Numbered from the stretch's first letter, positions 34,084 through 47,660 are shown. The stretch is DNA of 64,000 nt from Diphasiastrum complanatum (GCA_029204225.1 CM055094.1:27452107-27516106); one strand, 5' to 3'. Notes: generated from the letters alone by a model not told the origin. Made by a program: numbers and translations.

Positions 34084-34546
34084 TGTTACAGCCCTAATGG
34101 GAGTTTAGACCATTGGGGGCTGCCTTGGATGTAGGGGCAAGGCCTAATCTAGATAATAGCTGAGTAGGACCGTGGGGTCACACCCGCATGTGGTATAGGC
34201 ATGTGTGTTGCATCCTAGTATGGGATAGGTTGTACATGCATTGTGCTTATGCATGGGTCTTGGCTATTATGGATTAGGGGTACCTACATGCAGTGGACAT
34301 GCATGGGAGATTGGCATGATCAATTAGACTGCTTCCATGTAGATTCCGCGCATGGGTAGGTGGGGTTGGCTATATCTCTATATATACTCTCACCAGTGTC
34401 TATGAGGATCATTGAAGATTTTGTGGCCATTATGTTGTCAGACTGTGAAGCGCTCTTCTTGTGGCTTGCCTATCTCCTGGATTACTCGAGGGCTAGACCG
34501 ATATTGAGTCTAGGTTTGGTTGGGACAATTTTGTCTACTACAATCA
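34084..34546 (+). repeat. 3' LTR of the 32-34.5 kb Gypsy element (463 bp)
   Basis: Begins TGTTACAGCCCTAATGGG after the polypurine tract and ends CTACTACAATCA. TATA-like CTATATATACTC near 34377. Confidence 0.8.
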
Positions 34547-35170
34547 TCAAAGCTCTATCTCGGTTTGGAGTCTTGGGGGACGTTTTACCAGAATTACCGG
34601 GAATGCTAATACCAGAAGGTCAACAAGTCGTGGACCGGCCATTGAGCAAAGACAAAGCCTAGCACCTCCCCAACATATCTTACAACGATGGGAACAAAAG
34701 CATGGTTAAGTTGGCATAATGACTTGAGGAATTATCCTCTGAGACTACCATCTGTTCCGGGCCAGATGCGCATAATGAATATCTGCAGGCCCTAGAAAAG
34801 ATCGAGAATCTATTAAAGGAACTGCAGTCAACGCATAATTGTACAAGGGTGGCAGATCACCTAGAGTACACTGAAGCCTGCATCAAAATCTCTGACCTAT
34901 AGAAGGAGGTAGCAGACCTCAAACAACAGATCGAAGACCAGAAGCTCGTTGCAAACATCCATAGATAGGAAGTTGCGGAAGCTCGTTGTAGACATCCACA
35001 GACAGGCAAAACGACCGAAGAGGGATCAGTCGAAGGTATGTGCAAAACGCTTTCAAGTTTTTTCTGAACGATTATGGAAATGGAGTCCTTGCCATGTTAA
35101 TATCAAATTACAATGGTGTGTCGATTATTTGATGCTACCAGGCTCAGTAGGCATGGCATTCGAGGACTGG
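34547..35170 (+). pseudogene. Unidentified coiled-coil frame with stops
   Basis: From about 34780 one frame reads LQALEKIENLLKELQS and, past a TAG, KEVADLKQQIEDQKLV. The heptad pattern suggests a coiled coil. Two in-frame TAG codons and a local duplication (GAAGCTCGTTG twice, about 34942 and 34977) break it. I do not recognise the protein; a retroelement gag-like or plant coiled-coil fragment are both possible. Confidence 0.35.
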
Positions 35171-35352
35171 CAGACAGAGTGAAAAAAAGAAGATTTCCTC
35201 TAGTTATATTTAGCATAGAGCAAAAGGGCTAGGCCATAATCCAGGGAAAATTTAAAGTTTTGCCTTTTGCCATTCGGGTCATTGGAATTGTATATAGGCT
35301 CAACATTCATGTATGCACTAGAGTACATCAGGATAAAGGAGCTAACCTCCAT

Positions 35353-36124
<772 letters not shown>

Positions 36125-36869
36125 TGTTGGAGGGTTTGCGGATCCCAAGGCAACTCTAACCCTAGTTAATAAGTGAGAGGGATTTGGCACCTTGTGTGTG
36201 TAAGTCCAACCCAATGATCACATAGTTATTTGATTAATTAGAAAGTCAATAAAAGGACTTTAGGCCTTTCTGCGGGACTTTTAATGTTGCAGGGCCTAAA
36301 TGTCAAGTTAGTGAATAAAGTTGGGTTTCCCTCCAATTTTGATGGTTCCCACACTTTTTTAAATTTGAATAAAAAGAGAGGCAAGACTAGACCGATAGGA
36401 TTCAGAGGCCAGGGTCCTCTTCTCTACTATAAAAAGGGACCAACTCGAGTTGCTCCTCATGTTCATTTCCTCATTTCAATGAAGCAGATTGGTTTTATTT
36501 AGAAATGGATTGATGAATGTCCTTGCTCTTCCTCTCTTTTTCTCCATTTCTCATGCTTTCTTTGGATTTTGCTAACTGTTGGATTTGATCATTATTGGGA
36601 TTGCTATTTCTTATGCTTTTTGTGAGAGAGAAAGGGAGAGAGAGAGAAGAGTAAGTTTCTATCATTGTTGTGGATTTAGGGTTAATGGATGTAGTGTTAA
36701 TGCTTAGTGTTAATGGATGTTAGTTTTAGATCCTCCATTCATGTTGAAATCTGAACTATACTATCACTCTCATGGGAACGAACCTACGTGTGACAACTAA
36801 CTCCGTCTCTTTGATGCTAGATTGACTAGATCTTGGATTCAAGTTAGGAAAGGAAAGAAACCCACTACA
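36125..36869 (+). repeat. LTR of tRNA-Asp-primed element (745 bp)
   Basis: Begins TGTTGGAGGGTTTGCGG and ends CCCACTACA, with the priming site 4 bp later. A good TATA box (CTATAAAAAGGGAC) is at about 36427-36440. A shortened copy lies inverted at 974-1288. The other LTR of this element is not in the window. Confidence 0.85.
36427..36440 (+). promoter_or_regulatory. TATA box in the 745-bp LTR
   Basis: CTATAAAAAGGGAC, close to the plant TATA consensus, in a pyrimidine-rich context inside the LTR. Transcription would start roughly 30 bp downstream. Confidence 0.6.
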
Positions 36870-37885
36870 ATTTTGGCGCCGTTGCTGGGGAGCTACGCCA
36901 ATTTTTCGGTTTGCAGCATGCTGGTTGATGGTTAGCTTGCATTAGGCATCTTGTCATGGCATGAATAGTATTAAATTTGCATTTTAGGGTTAGTTTGGGA
37001 TTGATTTTGCTTGATTTGAGTGGATTTGCTTGTTTGAAATCTAATCTGATTATTAAATAGGAAAGCTATTCAGATCACCAATCTTAAGATCCATTTGGAT
37101 CTAAGATATCAGAGAAAATAATAAAAATCGGTCAAATCTGCCAAATTTGATCAAAAAGAGACAAAAAGTATCATCAGAGCTCAAAACTTTATACCCTCTT
37201 TCAGGAAACCTTCGCCGAGTTGCATACACCTTCGGTTTTGTTTATAGAACCTTCAGTCTGAAGGGCAAAGATTAATTCCCAGCAGATTTCCAGAAACATC
37301 AGAAAAACCACCAAAAAACACCAAAAATTATCAAAACCCTAAAAAGTACAGAAAAAGAACCTTCGCCCGATTCATTGTGCTTAGATGTGATTCAGATCTA
37401 TCTACTGCCAGGTCGACGAAGAATAATATCAAAAATAGAAAGGTTTTCAAAAAATCAGTTGTCATATTGTCATATTTTTGCCAAAAAAATCACTTTTTTG
37501 CAAAATTACCAGTATTACTCTTCATCCTTCGCCAGAACCCTCGCTGAGTTTCCAGATATCTATAGTAAGCTACTATTTTTGAGTTCGGCGAAGATTCTTC
37601 TTGATCAGATCACAAAAAATCTTGATTTTTACCCTCCCCAGATTACAAAAACTGTATTTTCTTGTGTCAGAAACCTTCGTCCGGTTGTCCATAGTTCTAT
37701 CTGTGTCAGATCTTCCATCTGAGAAGTCGGCGAAGGTTATTTCTCAAGAAATTGCCAAAAAAGTGTTCAGAGAGTTTTTATCCCAAAATAGTACTGTTGA
37801 AGCTACGCCGCAACAACCTTCGCCTAGAGGACCTTCGCCAGTCCTATTTTTAGTTTTTGATTTTCCAGATCAAGTCTCTGTCAAA
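36870..37885 (+). mobile_element. Priming site and leader of the tRNA-Asp-primed element
   Basis: TGGCGCCGTTGCTGGGGA at 36874-36891 matches the tRNA-Asp complement with one mismatch. The leader (36892-37885) has no gag motif. It contains many ACCTTCGCC-type words on both strands (for example 37207, 37360, 37527, 37672, 37819). Priming by tRNA-Asp is known for several plant Gypsy lineages. The element ends where the inverted repeat starts, so gag and pol are absent. Confidence 0.65.
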
Positions 37886-38809
37886 ATCTGGATCAAATCT
37901 GATATATTCTGAATTGGACTCTGAGAGATATATCATTTTTGAGAAGTATCGATTGATCGAATTTTGGGTAGTTTTTCATCATTATCATAAGCCTTTCAAT
38001 TGCAAGCTTTCTGACAAGATGAATACAAATAAAGCATGGATTATGTTCTGCTTTATCAACACCATTGACAGATATTTGATTAGCCATTGATGTTCATTAT
38101 TGGCATCAATCTTTTTTTGTAATGTTACGGTAATCCTTGAATCCATTTTCTTTCTTTTAAGAACTCAATAGCAGTGAGTCTACATATATCAACATGTTTT
38201 AAAACTGTATCTTCGTCTTATCATTGCATAAGCGGGTAAAACTCTCATAAGCTTGATCCAATCATCATATAGTTCATTAGCAACACTGCATATGCATGTA
38301 CGTTTCAAAGTGATATGATTAAGACCTTTTTCTATGGATTTTTTGAGGTACTTACTTCTAATAATATTGCACTCCATTGTAAGTACATGTTCAAATTTAT
38401 CCAGAATAAAATTCTTGAAACATTTCAAAGAAGAGCAAGAACATGAAGGTAGATTTTTAATGCTTCTTTCTTTTTTCCATATTCTATCCAGAAACCACCG
38501 AACTTGGATTGTTTAGGTTGAAAGAGCCAGGCCTTAAAAGAAAGAAAATGGATTCAAGGATTACCGTAACATTACAAAAAAAGATTGATGCCAATAATGA
38601 ACATCAATGGCTAATCAAATATCTGTCAATGGTGTTGATAAAGCACAACATAATCCATGCTTTATTTGTATTCATCTTGTCAGAAAGCTTGCAATTGAAA
38701 GGCTTATGATGATGATGAAAAACTACCCAAAATTCGATCAATCGATACTTTTCAAAAATGATATATCTCTCAGAGTCCAATTCAGAATATATCAGATTTG
38801 ATCCAGATT
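37886..38809. repeat. Inverted repeat, ~280-bp arms around ~370 bp
   Basis: The left arm (about 37886-38161) is repeated in reverse complement at about 38533-38809. Both arms encode the same 64-codon frame (ANQISVNGVDKA, HNPCFICIHLVRKL) in opposite directions with few changes. The centre holds a different minus-strand frame (38189-38428, KCFKNFILDKFEHVL). The right arm ends exactly where the truncated Copia LTR begins (38812). I recognise neither frame. It may be a foldback element or an inverted duplication formed in a rearrangement. Confidence 0.8.
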
Positions 38810-38811
38810 CT

Positions 38812-39193
38812 TGGGATGAGCATGAAAAGGGTCATGACGTCAGCCTTTGCTGAAATGAACGTTGGTGAAGATGCGAAATATGTGTCACTTTGACGAAATG
38901 CCTTAGGATTTGATTTACAGGGTGCCTTCGCTTCCTAGGGCACCTTTGACATTTTGTAAGGCAGTGTCGTCTATTTTGCCTGTCACAAAACACGTGTAAA
39001 AACACAATGTCGCATTTTTTGCCTTTTCTTCGCCTATGAGAATTTACTTGTATTTATGGAGACAGTCGCGTTTTTATTCGTATGTCTTATTTTACATGTA
39101 AATATGCAGACTGTGCAACAACGTGAGTAAAAATGCAGCATGAATGGAGGTAGATTAAATTGGGATTTAGGAGAGTAGAGGAGATAAATCCAA
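38812..39193 (-). repeat. Truncated 3' LTR of the Copia element
   Basis: Direct repeat of 41303-41686, from TGGGATGAGCATGAAAAGG to ATAAATCCAAC. The remaining U5 part present at 41130-41302 is missing here. Confidence 0.85.
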
Positions 39194-40735
39194 CGCCCCC
39201 ATTAATTTGAATCCGTGAATGTCTTGATCTTCAGACTGAGCAATGCACAAAATTTGTTGTGTGCGTTAACACTTAATGCTTTCGTAGTGATATCTGATTT
39301 CAATGTGCTTACTCCTAGAGTGAAATGTAGGGTTGGCCGATAAGGCAATCGCACTCCGATTATCACAGAATAAAATTGTAGGGCTATATTGATACAAATT
39401 AATGTCTGACAGTAAATTTCTCAACTAGAATGCTTTCTTAATAGATTGAGAACAACAATGTATTCTGCTTCTGTAGAAGAAAGTGCGATATAGGTTTGCT
39501 TACGACTGTTCCATGAGATAGGACCGCCATTGAAGAAAAATGTAAATCTAGATGTGGACTTACGATTGTCTACATCTCCTCCCCAGCTTGCATTAGAATA
39601 TCCATTAAGCTGATGAAGATTGTCTATGTTGACATCTCCATAGCAGATGCATTGGTCCATGGTAGCTCGAATATATCTCATGACTCTTATGAGAGCCTTC
39701 CAATGGGTAATGCCAGAATTAGCCATATATTGGCTGAGTGAGCTTACAGCAAAAGAGATATCTGGTCTTGTACATACCATTGCATATATGAGAGGTCCAA
39801 GTATCGATCGATAAGGATACTCTCTCATATGCTCCTCTTCCTGCTTGGTCTGGGGACATTGGTCCTTTGACCAATACAGGCCTGGATCCATTGATGAGTG
39901 AGCTAATTTACAACTCATTAGATTGTATCTGTTAAGAACATTGTGAAGATATCTTTTTTGAGTGATGTAAATCAATTGTCTTGCTCTATCTCTGTGGATT
40001 TGAATGCCCAGACAGAAGTGAGCTTCGTCCAGATCAGTCATGTCGAACTCTGAAAACAGCATCTGCTTAGAATCCTTGACCAAATTGGTATTGTTACTGA
40101 AGAGCAACATATCATCCACGTACAAGGTGATGATAATGAAGGATTGCTGCATTGACTTAAAATAGACGTTGCAATCAACAGTGCTTGGTTTGAATCCTTG
40201 TTCGATGAGGAATGTGTTGATTCTCTGAAACCAAGCTCTAGCAATATGTTTCAAGCCGTAAAGTGCTTTGTGGAGTTTATAGACATGATTCTTCATACCT
40301 TCCAGAATGTATCCTTCGGGCTGGATCATGTAGATGTCTTCTTGTATAACTCCATTCAGATAGGTTATTTGTACATCAAGTTGATGTACTTCGAGGTTGG
40401 TAGCTACAACATAAGACAAGAGCGTTTGGATCGATGAATGTTTGACCAATGGACTGAAAGTCTCGTTGTAGTCAACGTTCGGGATTTGAGTGAATCCTCA
40501 TGCCACCAATCTTGTCTTCCTTCGATCAATTGCCCCATTGGCATTGTATTTTATCTTGAAAATCCATTTGCAATCAATGATATTACAGCCAATAGGAGCT
40601 TCGACTAATGACCACGTCTAGTTCTTGATCAGAGATGAATACTCTCTGTCCATAGCTTCTCTCCAGAGATCAGAGTCTGGTTGGCTGAGTGTCTCTTTGA
40701 TTGTCGTCGGTTCCTGTATCAAGAGACATGCAGAC
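39194..40735 (-). pseudogene. Copia RT and RNase H
   Basis: The frame starts near 40730 (SDLWREAMDREYSSLIK) and runs through CKWIFKIKYNANG, NYETFS-type sequence and the 342-codon open part (39421-40449) with QLDVQITYLNG, KALYGLKHIARAW and the catalytic YVDD (residues 110-113 of that part). RNase H has SWNSRKQTYIALSSTEAEY, and CDNRSAIALSANP beyond a stop, but its first Asp is replaced (GYSNASW instead of the usual GYSDADW). TAG (KN*TWS) and TGA (VA*GFT) break the N-terminal part. It shares a family with 290-966. Confidence 0.88.
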
Positions 40736-41093
40736 TCAGGAGTATAGTTTGCGAATTCGACTGTTCTTTGTGTTGTGTTGGTTTCCGGTCAGGCTTTGAT
40801 TGCTTTGGGCCTTTCTTCTTCTTCTGCTTAGTTATGCTCTTGTTGGTGTATAAAGCATGAGAATCAGTTGAGAAACTTGAGGCTTCGTTCCTCCATGTGT
40901 CTTCCTGCAACAACATAGTAATGACTCTCAAAAGAGTCAGTTCTGGATGTGTCGTGATGATCATCACCCAGTTGTCGTATGAGCTTGGCAAGCTTGTAAA
41001 CAGTTGCATCACTACATCTTGATCATCTATGACAGATCCTCTATAAAGGAATGAACCTATTACTGACAAATAAAGAATCAATGTGCAAGGCAT
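40719..41093 (-). pseudogene. Copia gag fragment
   Basis: 124 codons with VVMQLFTSLPSSYDNWV and ELTLLRVITMLLQED, typical of the UBN2-type Copia gag centre, then a Lys-rich tail. No CCHC zinc knuckle remains. The frame ends about where RT sequence begins, so protease and integrase were deleted between them. Confidence 0.75.
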
Positions 41094-41129
41094 CTACTTC
41101 GTCTATCTCTGATAAGCTTCTGATGCTAT

Positions 41130-41686
41130 TATTTTACACACACTTGATCTTCAATCTCTTGATCTAATGAATACGCAAGTGGTATTCAATATATATACAC
41201 ATTTATAAATGTGTGAAGATGAAGAAAGTACAAAGTAGATGTGCTGTTTGTAGGAGATCGTGGATGGCTGCAGTCGTTGTCAAATCCGTTAGCACAATTG
41301 TATGGGATGAGCATGAAAAGGGCCGTGACGTCAACCTTCGATGAAATGAACGTTGGTGAAGATGCGAAAAATGCATCACTTTGATGAAATGCCTTAGGAT
41401 TTGATTTACAGGGTGCCTTTGCTTCCTAGGGCACCTTTGGCATTTTGTAAGGCAGTGTCGTCTTTTTCGCCTGTCACAAAACACGTGTAAAAACACAATG
41501 TCGCGGTTTTTGCCTTTTCTTCGCCTGTGAGAATTTACTTGTATTTATGGAGACAGTCACGTTTTTATTCGTCTGTCTTATTTTACATGTAAATATGCAG
41601 ACTGTGCAACAACGTGAGTAAAAATGTAGCATGAATGGAGGCAGATTAAAATGGGATTTAGGAGAGTAGAGGAAATAAATCCAACA
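41130..41686 (-). repeat. 5' LTR of the Copia element (~557 bp)
   Basis: Minus-strand TGTTGG start at 41686. The TATA-like TATATATATTG lies at about 41188-41198. 41303-41686 matches the 3' LTR. The exact 3' end is set by the priming site at 41114-41128. Confidence 0.75.
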
Positions 41687-42139
<453 letters not shown>

Positions 42140-42270
42140 GAATCTTATTCAATGATATTTCATCGGTTTATTTACACTTTGTCGAGCGAATGCTAAGTCA
42201 TCGAAACACACAAAAAAAAGGTTTACGCCAAAAAAGAGTTTCTTTTTAAATTCAAAAAACTTCTCAATGG

Positions 42271-43158
42271 TGTGAGAAATTGGCAAAATCTAGCTTGGTA
42301 TTTTTATGTAGGAAGATTGTGAGTGAATCTCACATGTGTGGAGGATGTTCCCACATGTGGAGAATTGTAAAAAAAATTACAAATGTTTGTCATAGGGGTC
42401 TCATAAAGTTTTATGGTCAAGCATCTTTGTGTAGAATGTTGATAGGGTCAAAAATTGGCATAGATGGCAAATTGGTCAAATCCATATGTAATGCTTCTAT
42501 TGAGCCAAAGTAGTGTAGGAGGTGAAACTCCTGCCAAATAGGTTGTTGACAAGTGTCTTTAGTTAGTTTGATGTGTGTCAAGTCAAAGTTCAAGAGGTCC
42601 AATAGAATTTAGAGGTGGAAGCATCAATGGCCCAATAGGATTTGAAATAGGCTTGTGAATGGACCAATAGAATTTAGAGGTGGATGCATCAATGGTCCAA
42701 TAGGATTAAGAGGTTGTAAATATGAGGTCCAACCATGTTTGAGCTAGAATTAGCTCATGGATCTACTAGTATCATTGTACTTCTCATTCTATGCTAATTG
42801 ATTTTGAGATCAAGTGAGATTTTGGATCAAAGTATTTTCTAGCATTCTCTCTCTACCCGAAAGCTATTGGTAGGATTGTCTCTCTACCCGAGGAGAGCAA
42901 CTTGTTTCTACTTAGTTTTATTTTGGAACACTTCCCACACATGTGTATGTACTTTGGAAGTGAGTTAATACATGTAGTAGTGTGTTTTTGCCATTAAGAG
43001 CTAGATAGATCTTGAATCTCAATCTAATCTTGATCATTGTGCATCCACACACCTTAGAAGATGTAAATCACATGTAGTGAGCATCCACACGTGTGAAATT
43101 CACAAATGGGCTTTCCCTCCATTTTCAATGGTTAGGATATGCCCTATCATATCCAACA
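42271..43158 (+). repeat. Probable solo LTR (888 bp)
   Basis: Begins TGTGAGAAATTGGC and ends CATATCCAACA. It is flanked by AATGG (42266-42270) and AATGA (43159-43163), a 4/5 match for a target duplication. It contains a ~67-bp tandem pair (CCAATAGAATTTAGAGGTGG at about 42598 and 42664) and no coding. Orientation is inferred from the TG...CA ends only. No second copy is in the window. Confidence 0.45.
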
Positions 43159-43795
43159 AATGAGATCACTTACCTCTTCCACAAGTTAGGTTGGTGAAAG
43201 AGAAAGGCAAATGATATAAGACAGAGTAGCACTGCTACAGCACTACCATACTTCCTCCTTCTCCTCCTCCCTCTCTTCATGTTGGCTTACGCTTTGTAGC
43301 GCCCATCTACGAGCAAACGATCATCATCATTACTCATTACGGTATGATACATTCTTGTTTTCATTATTGGTTGATAGTTTCATGGCTTGTTTTGGTTTTC
43401 ATAGTAATAGAATGATAAAGGGTGGGTGCTGGAACACAATCCACCAACTATTTTGATTGGTATTTGAGAATGAGGCATTGCATACTCTTATGGCATAAAC
43501 ACTTTGGCTTTCAATCGTTCTTCTATTGTTGTTTATAGAAGATGTATATACGTACATATAATGGTTGGTTTTATGTTATATGAACCACATTTTTTAGCTA
43601 ACGCTACACGTGATGGTGGTGCGCTGACAACGCTTGATGCATCTGCTCTCTGCGGACAAAAGCTATGATAAAAGGAGCCTGCATGGCTTCTAAAACCATG
43701 TGTCCTCACTGGAACAGCAATGAGCTTGTCTCTCACTAATAATTTGATTATGTACACTATTGACACATATAGTAATCAATGCTCTCACCTCCATC
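43159..43795. other. Unidentified flank; right part duplicated at 47847-48205
   Basis: 43439-43795 recurs at 47847-48205 with about five differences. I see no gene. A pyrimidine-rich tract lies at 43250-43280. Confidence 0.75.
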
Positions 43796-44937
43796 TGTTG
43801 TGAAGCTACCTTTACAAGCTTTACTTCCGGCGCCACTGGCGCCAGCATTGTCCCTGGCGCCAGTAGCGCCCCTGCTGCTCCCGGCGCCAATGGCGTCGAT
43901 GCCACTGTGACCAGAATCTAGCCGGCGCCAAGTTCCTATGGCTGAAAATCTTTAATCAGTTCTAGAGCTCAGATCGATGTGCAATCACCTCACACGATCT
44001 AGGCATGATTAAAGGAAGCCTGAGGATCAATAAAATCTAGAGAGAGAAATTGACTTTCTAGAGAGAGAAAAACGTGCTTTACCAGCCTGGGTAGAGTGCT
44101 TGCTATGAGGGGGGGTGCCGAATCCCACCAATACTATAGGGGAGTGCGGAATCAGCTTAGGGCGAGCTCCAACCAAGTCTCAGCCTCCCTTGCTGGAATG
44201 TTGTCCTGGCACTCGCCTTGGCATGCCAGCTCCCGGGAGACTAGGGTCAGTCACACACTTGAAATGTAACCTTCTCAGATTTATCAATAAAGTGGGATTT
44301 TTCTCAAACTGACTCTGATTACCTTCTGGGTTTCAATGTTCGGTAAAAGCGCCAGTTGTAAGGCCGCTTCAAAATTTTTAAGTTGGCACATAGCTGAGGG
44401 TCGTATCCTGGTATGCCAGCGGTATGCTTTCGGGACCATTTGGTCCAGGAACTAGTTGTCTCCATATCTGTCGCGGCTTGTGGTTCTGAGTGTTCCTTGC
44501 ATGAACGTGAATGGGTTAAGCTCTTGGGAAACGGGCTCTAATCTGTCGACTGAGTTGGATGGCTTGCTTGGGTGGAAGTTACCTGTTTATGGCTGTCCAG
44601 TCTGGCGTGGCGCCAGGTTGGCTTCCAGCACTCATGACGAAGCTTTCAGTTGGTTAAGTCTAATGTAGGTCAGACCGCTTGCTTGGAATGGATGTTACTC
44701 GTTTGTAATGAAGCTTCGAGTTGGTTAAGTTTGATGTATGTCACCCACATCGGGCCCCGCGATTTGGCATGGCGCCAGGTTGGATCTCAATGTTGGTTTT
44801 CGGAACTTCAAGTTGGTTAAGTCTGATCATTGTTGGCAAGTTGGCTGCTTGCATGTCAATTGGGTTTTGATGGGAAGAGTTGAAGGCTGGGAAGCTAAGT
44901 CGTGGTTCTCGGCTCCCTTTGGGATGCCTGCGCTACA
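43796..44937 (+). repeat. E4 5' LTR (1142 bp)
   Basis: Shorter than other family E LTRs, in part because only one copy of the 37-bp unit is present (about 44405-44450). Confidence 0.9.
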
Positions 44938-45242
44938 TGTGGTATCAGAGCCGACTGGCCGGTCAGCTATGCGGATCTCACGGAAATGGCCACTGTTTGG
45001 AGTTCATCAAGACAATCGTTGTGCAATGTGCTACCCACAGTGTAAGCACGGGTGCGTCCACGGTCGGGGTGGTCAGCAGAACGGGGGCTTGATGAGTCAA
45101 GGTGTTGCCCTTGAGGTGTAAGCACGGTCAGTTTCCGCGTTTCGGGCCTAGCGCCGTCTGCACGTAGGACAGATGAGGCAATGTGCTGCCATTAGGTTGG
45201 TGTAAGCACGGTCTGTGCCTTGTGGGGTGTGGGGTGATATAT

Positions 45243-45730
45243 TCGCGATAGCCACCGTTCGTTTAGCTATAAGGGCTATCGACCAAATTTGGTGGGGGCG
45301 TTACTGAGGCAATGTGCTGCCTAACGATGAAAGCACGGGTGCATCCATGATTGGGGTGATATGCTGCCTATCATTTAGCTATAAGGGCTATCGACTAGAT
45401 TTGGTGGGGGCATTACTAAGGCAATGTGCTGCCTAACGGTGAAAGCATGGCTGCGTCCATGGGGGTGGTATATTCAAGGATAGCTGTCGTTCGTTTAGCT
45501 ATAAGGGCTATCGACCAAATTTGGTGGGGGCGTTACTGAGGCAATGTGCTACCTAACAGTGAAAGCATGGGTGCGTCCACGATTGGGGTGGTATATTGCC
45601 GATCATTTAGCTATAAGAGCTATCGACTAGATTTGGTGGGGGCGTTACTAAGGCAATGTGCTGCCTAACGGTGAAAGCACGGATGCATCCACGGGGGTGG
45701 TATATTCAAGGATAGTTGCCGATCATTTAG
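45243..45730 (+). repeat. ~118-bp tandem array in the E4 leader
   Basis: The unit GTTTAGCTATAAGGGCTATC ... GGCAATGTGCTGCCTAACGG ... AAAGCAC starts at about 45250, 45368, 45490, 45606 and 45723. Other E elements have it once. Each unit carries one leader hairpin, so E4 has amplified that structure about five-fold. Confidence 0.85.
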
Positions 45731-47660
45731 CTTTAAGGGCTATCGACCAAAAAGTGGTGGGGCATGACTGAGCCAATGTGCTACTTAATGGTGAAAGCAC
45801 AAATAGTTGGAGAGGTGTCATATGTGGGCTGATTCTATGATCGATTTGTATGGGCGCGGCCAGGCAAAGGTCCGTTGGCAGGACCATCTCAAAGGGGGAC
45901 CTTGTCTTTGTTACCTGTTAGTAAACATGCCTGAGTGTCTTACTTGTATGTATTCGTGGTGAGTTTTAGTACTCGTGCTTTGCCTGGTTTGCATGATTGC
46001 TTGTGATACAAGGAGTTGATGGCTCGAGAAGGAACCTTTCTTTTGAAGGTTGATACCATCAAACAAAGAGGACTACATAATCTGTGGGACGGATTTGCAG
46101 TTCAAGTACTCGCACGTGAACGGCAACGAAAAGACTCAATATATGCAAAGGATGGATGGCTAGCCTGTTTCTTGGGTTAGTTTCATTTGCGACAACGCCC
46201 ACCAGACGCAAGCAAGAAGTCAAAAGTTGGAAAAGGCAATTTCAGGGGAGATCTTCTATGGAGCAGTTGGTCTTCATTTGGGACGGCCACCTTCGGAATT
46301 GAAACTCACTGAGCATGGGTGATATCCAATGTCAGTTGGGTTTTTCCTCAAAGGGGAAAGACTAGGATCCTCTTCAGAGATTGGCAAACAAGTTGGATCA
46401 AGCCATAATCCTAGCAGATGGGAAGCAAAGTGTTGGAAAGGTTTTTTGTCCGAAGAACTCTACTCTAAGTCCGGTAAGCTGATATTATAAACAAGAGGGA
46501 AACTATCACACACACCTCTCTCTTGGGGCAAATTTTGAATGAAAGTTGATCAAAACGGGGGCAAATTCAACGTGACCTAGCCATACTCACATGAGGAGAC
46601 TGGCGAACTTTGGACCTAATAAGTTGACCAAGTTTTTGTTGCGGAATGGAAAGTTTGTTATAGGCTTTCTCTGGACCAACAATGATGAGGAAACATATGA
46701 GTACGCTGGCTTGTGTTACGTGTAAGGCAACTGATCAATGAAGGAACTGTAAAAGTTGAGTCTTGCGTGAGAGACTTGGTATTTCGAACGGACTCTAAGG
46801 GACAGTTCATGTTGAGATCGGACTAGTGCAAGCTTTGGGTGCATGTGTCTGATTCAAAGAGAGCTACTTGAAGCCAAGCTCGATGTACACTTCTTGTTTT
46901 GATTGTGAGGCAACTGACCAGTGATGGAATTGTGAAAGTCAAGTTTTGCACGACGGACATGGTGCTTCAAACAAACGCGAAGAGATAGTTCGTATGCGGA
47001 TCAAACTGGTGCGACCCTTTGGCTTTCCACGAGGTCAATGGTTACATTTGGGCTAATTCAAAGAGCTACTTCAAGCTAAGTGAGAGGTGCATTGCGGAGT
47101 ACTCAATCTTTGCCTACCTTAAAGAGCCAAGAAGGAAATGTATCAAGATCAGGCTGGGACAAGGAGAGAAATCAAGGTGCAGAAGCAACAAGGCACGGAG
47201 TGGACCATAAAGTGGGTGATCAAACGATAAATCCTTTGGCTCAGGGAGCCTTGATACATGTGCGGAACTGATCGAATCTGGAGCTCAGGGAGCTCAACAC
47301 AAAGTGCATCAAGGACAAATCAGGAGCTCAAAGGAGTTCCAAAGTCGAAAGTCAGAAGCGACAAGGGCGAACATTTCGAAGAAAGGCCTCTGTCACTAGT
47401 TAATAAGGTTCTTGGGTTTTACGAAAGCGATATAAAATCTACGCTTTTCTCAGACAAAGAGATATTTTAAGTTATGTAATTTTTTAGTACAAAGAGCTGA
47501 GCCTCTAACTTGTGGTGTGCCAGCTTCAATGTTAATAAAAAATGGCTAAAATTGAGTACTGTGCCAAGTAGCTTAAATGTACAGTTATTTTAATTGGGAG
47601 ACACCTTTACTTTAATCTGACATCTGATAAGGACATCGGATTTTATAAAGGTGGGGTGGA

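Larger units (their letters stand above)
32171..34546 (+). mobile_element. Deleted Ty3/Gypsy chromovirus with two LTRs
   Basis: The 5' LTR (truncated, 32171-32546) and 3' LTR (34084-34546) share long blocks such as GCATGTGTGTTGCATCCTAG and CTTCTTGTGGCTTGCCTATC. A polypurine tract AAGGGGGGGAG is at 34071-34081. The interior keeps only integrase; gag, protease and RT are gone. No target duplication could be read because the left LTR is truncated. Confidence 0.85.
38812..41686 (-). mobile_element. Ty1/Copia element, internally deleted and 3'-truncated
   Basis: The 5' LTR is at about 41130-41686 (minus-strand start TGTTGGATTTATTTCC). The 3' LTR lies at 38812-39193 and lacks its last ~170 bp. A polypurine-like AATGGGGGC precedes the 3' LTR at about 39194-39202. 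A priming site TAGCATCAGAAGCTT, two mismatches from the usual form, is at 41114-41128. Gag joins RT directly; protease and integrase are deleted. There is no target duplication because the left end is truncated against the inverted repeat. Confidence 0.85.

Noticed and set aside
37886-38809. Calling it a classical MITE or MULE
   Set aside because: No target duplication was found, and the right end coincides with a rearranged Copia LTR, so a mobile-element call is not supported.
45243-45730. CRISPR array
   Set aside because: Units of ~118 bp are contiguous diverged repeats without unique spacers, inside an LTR element of a plant genome.
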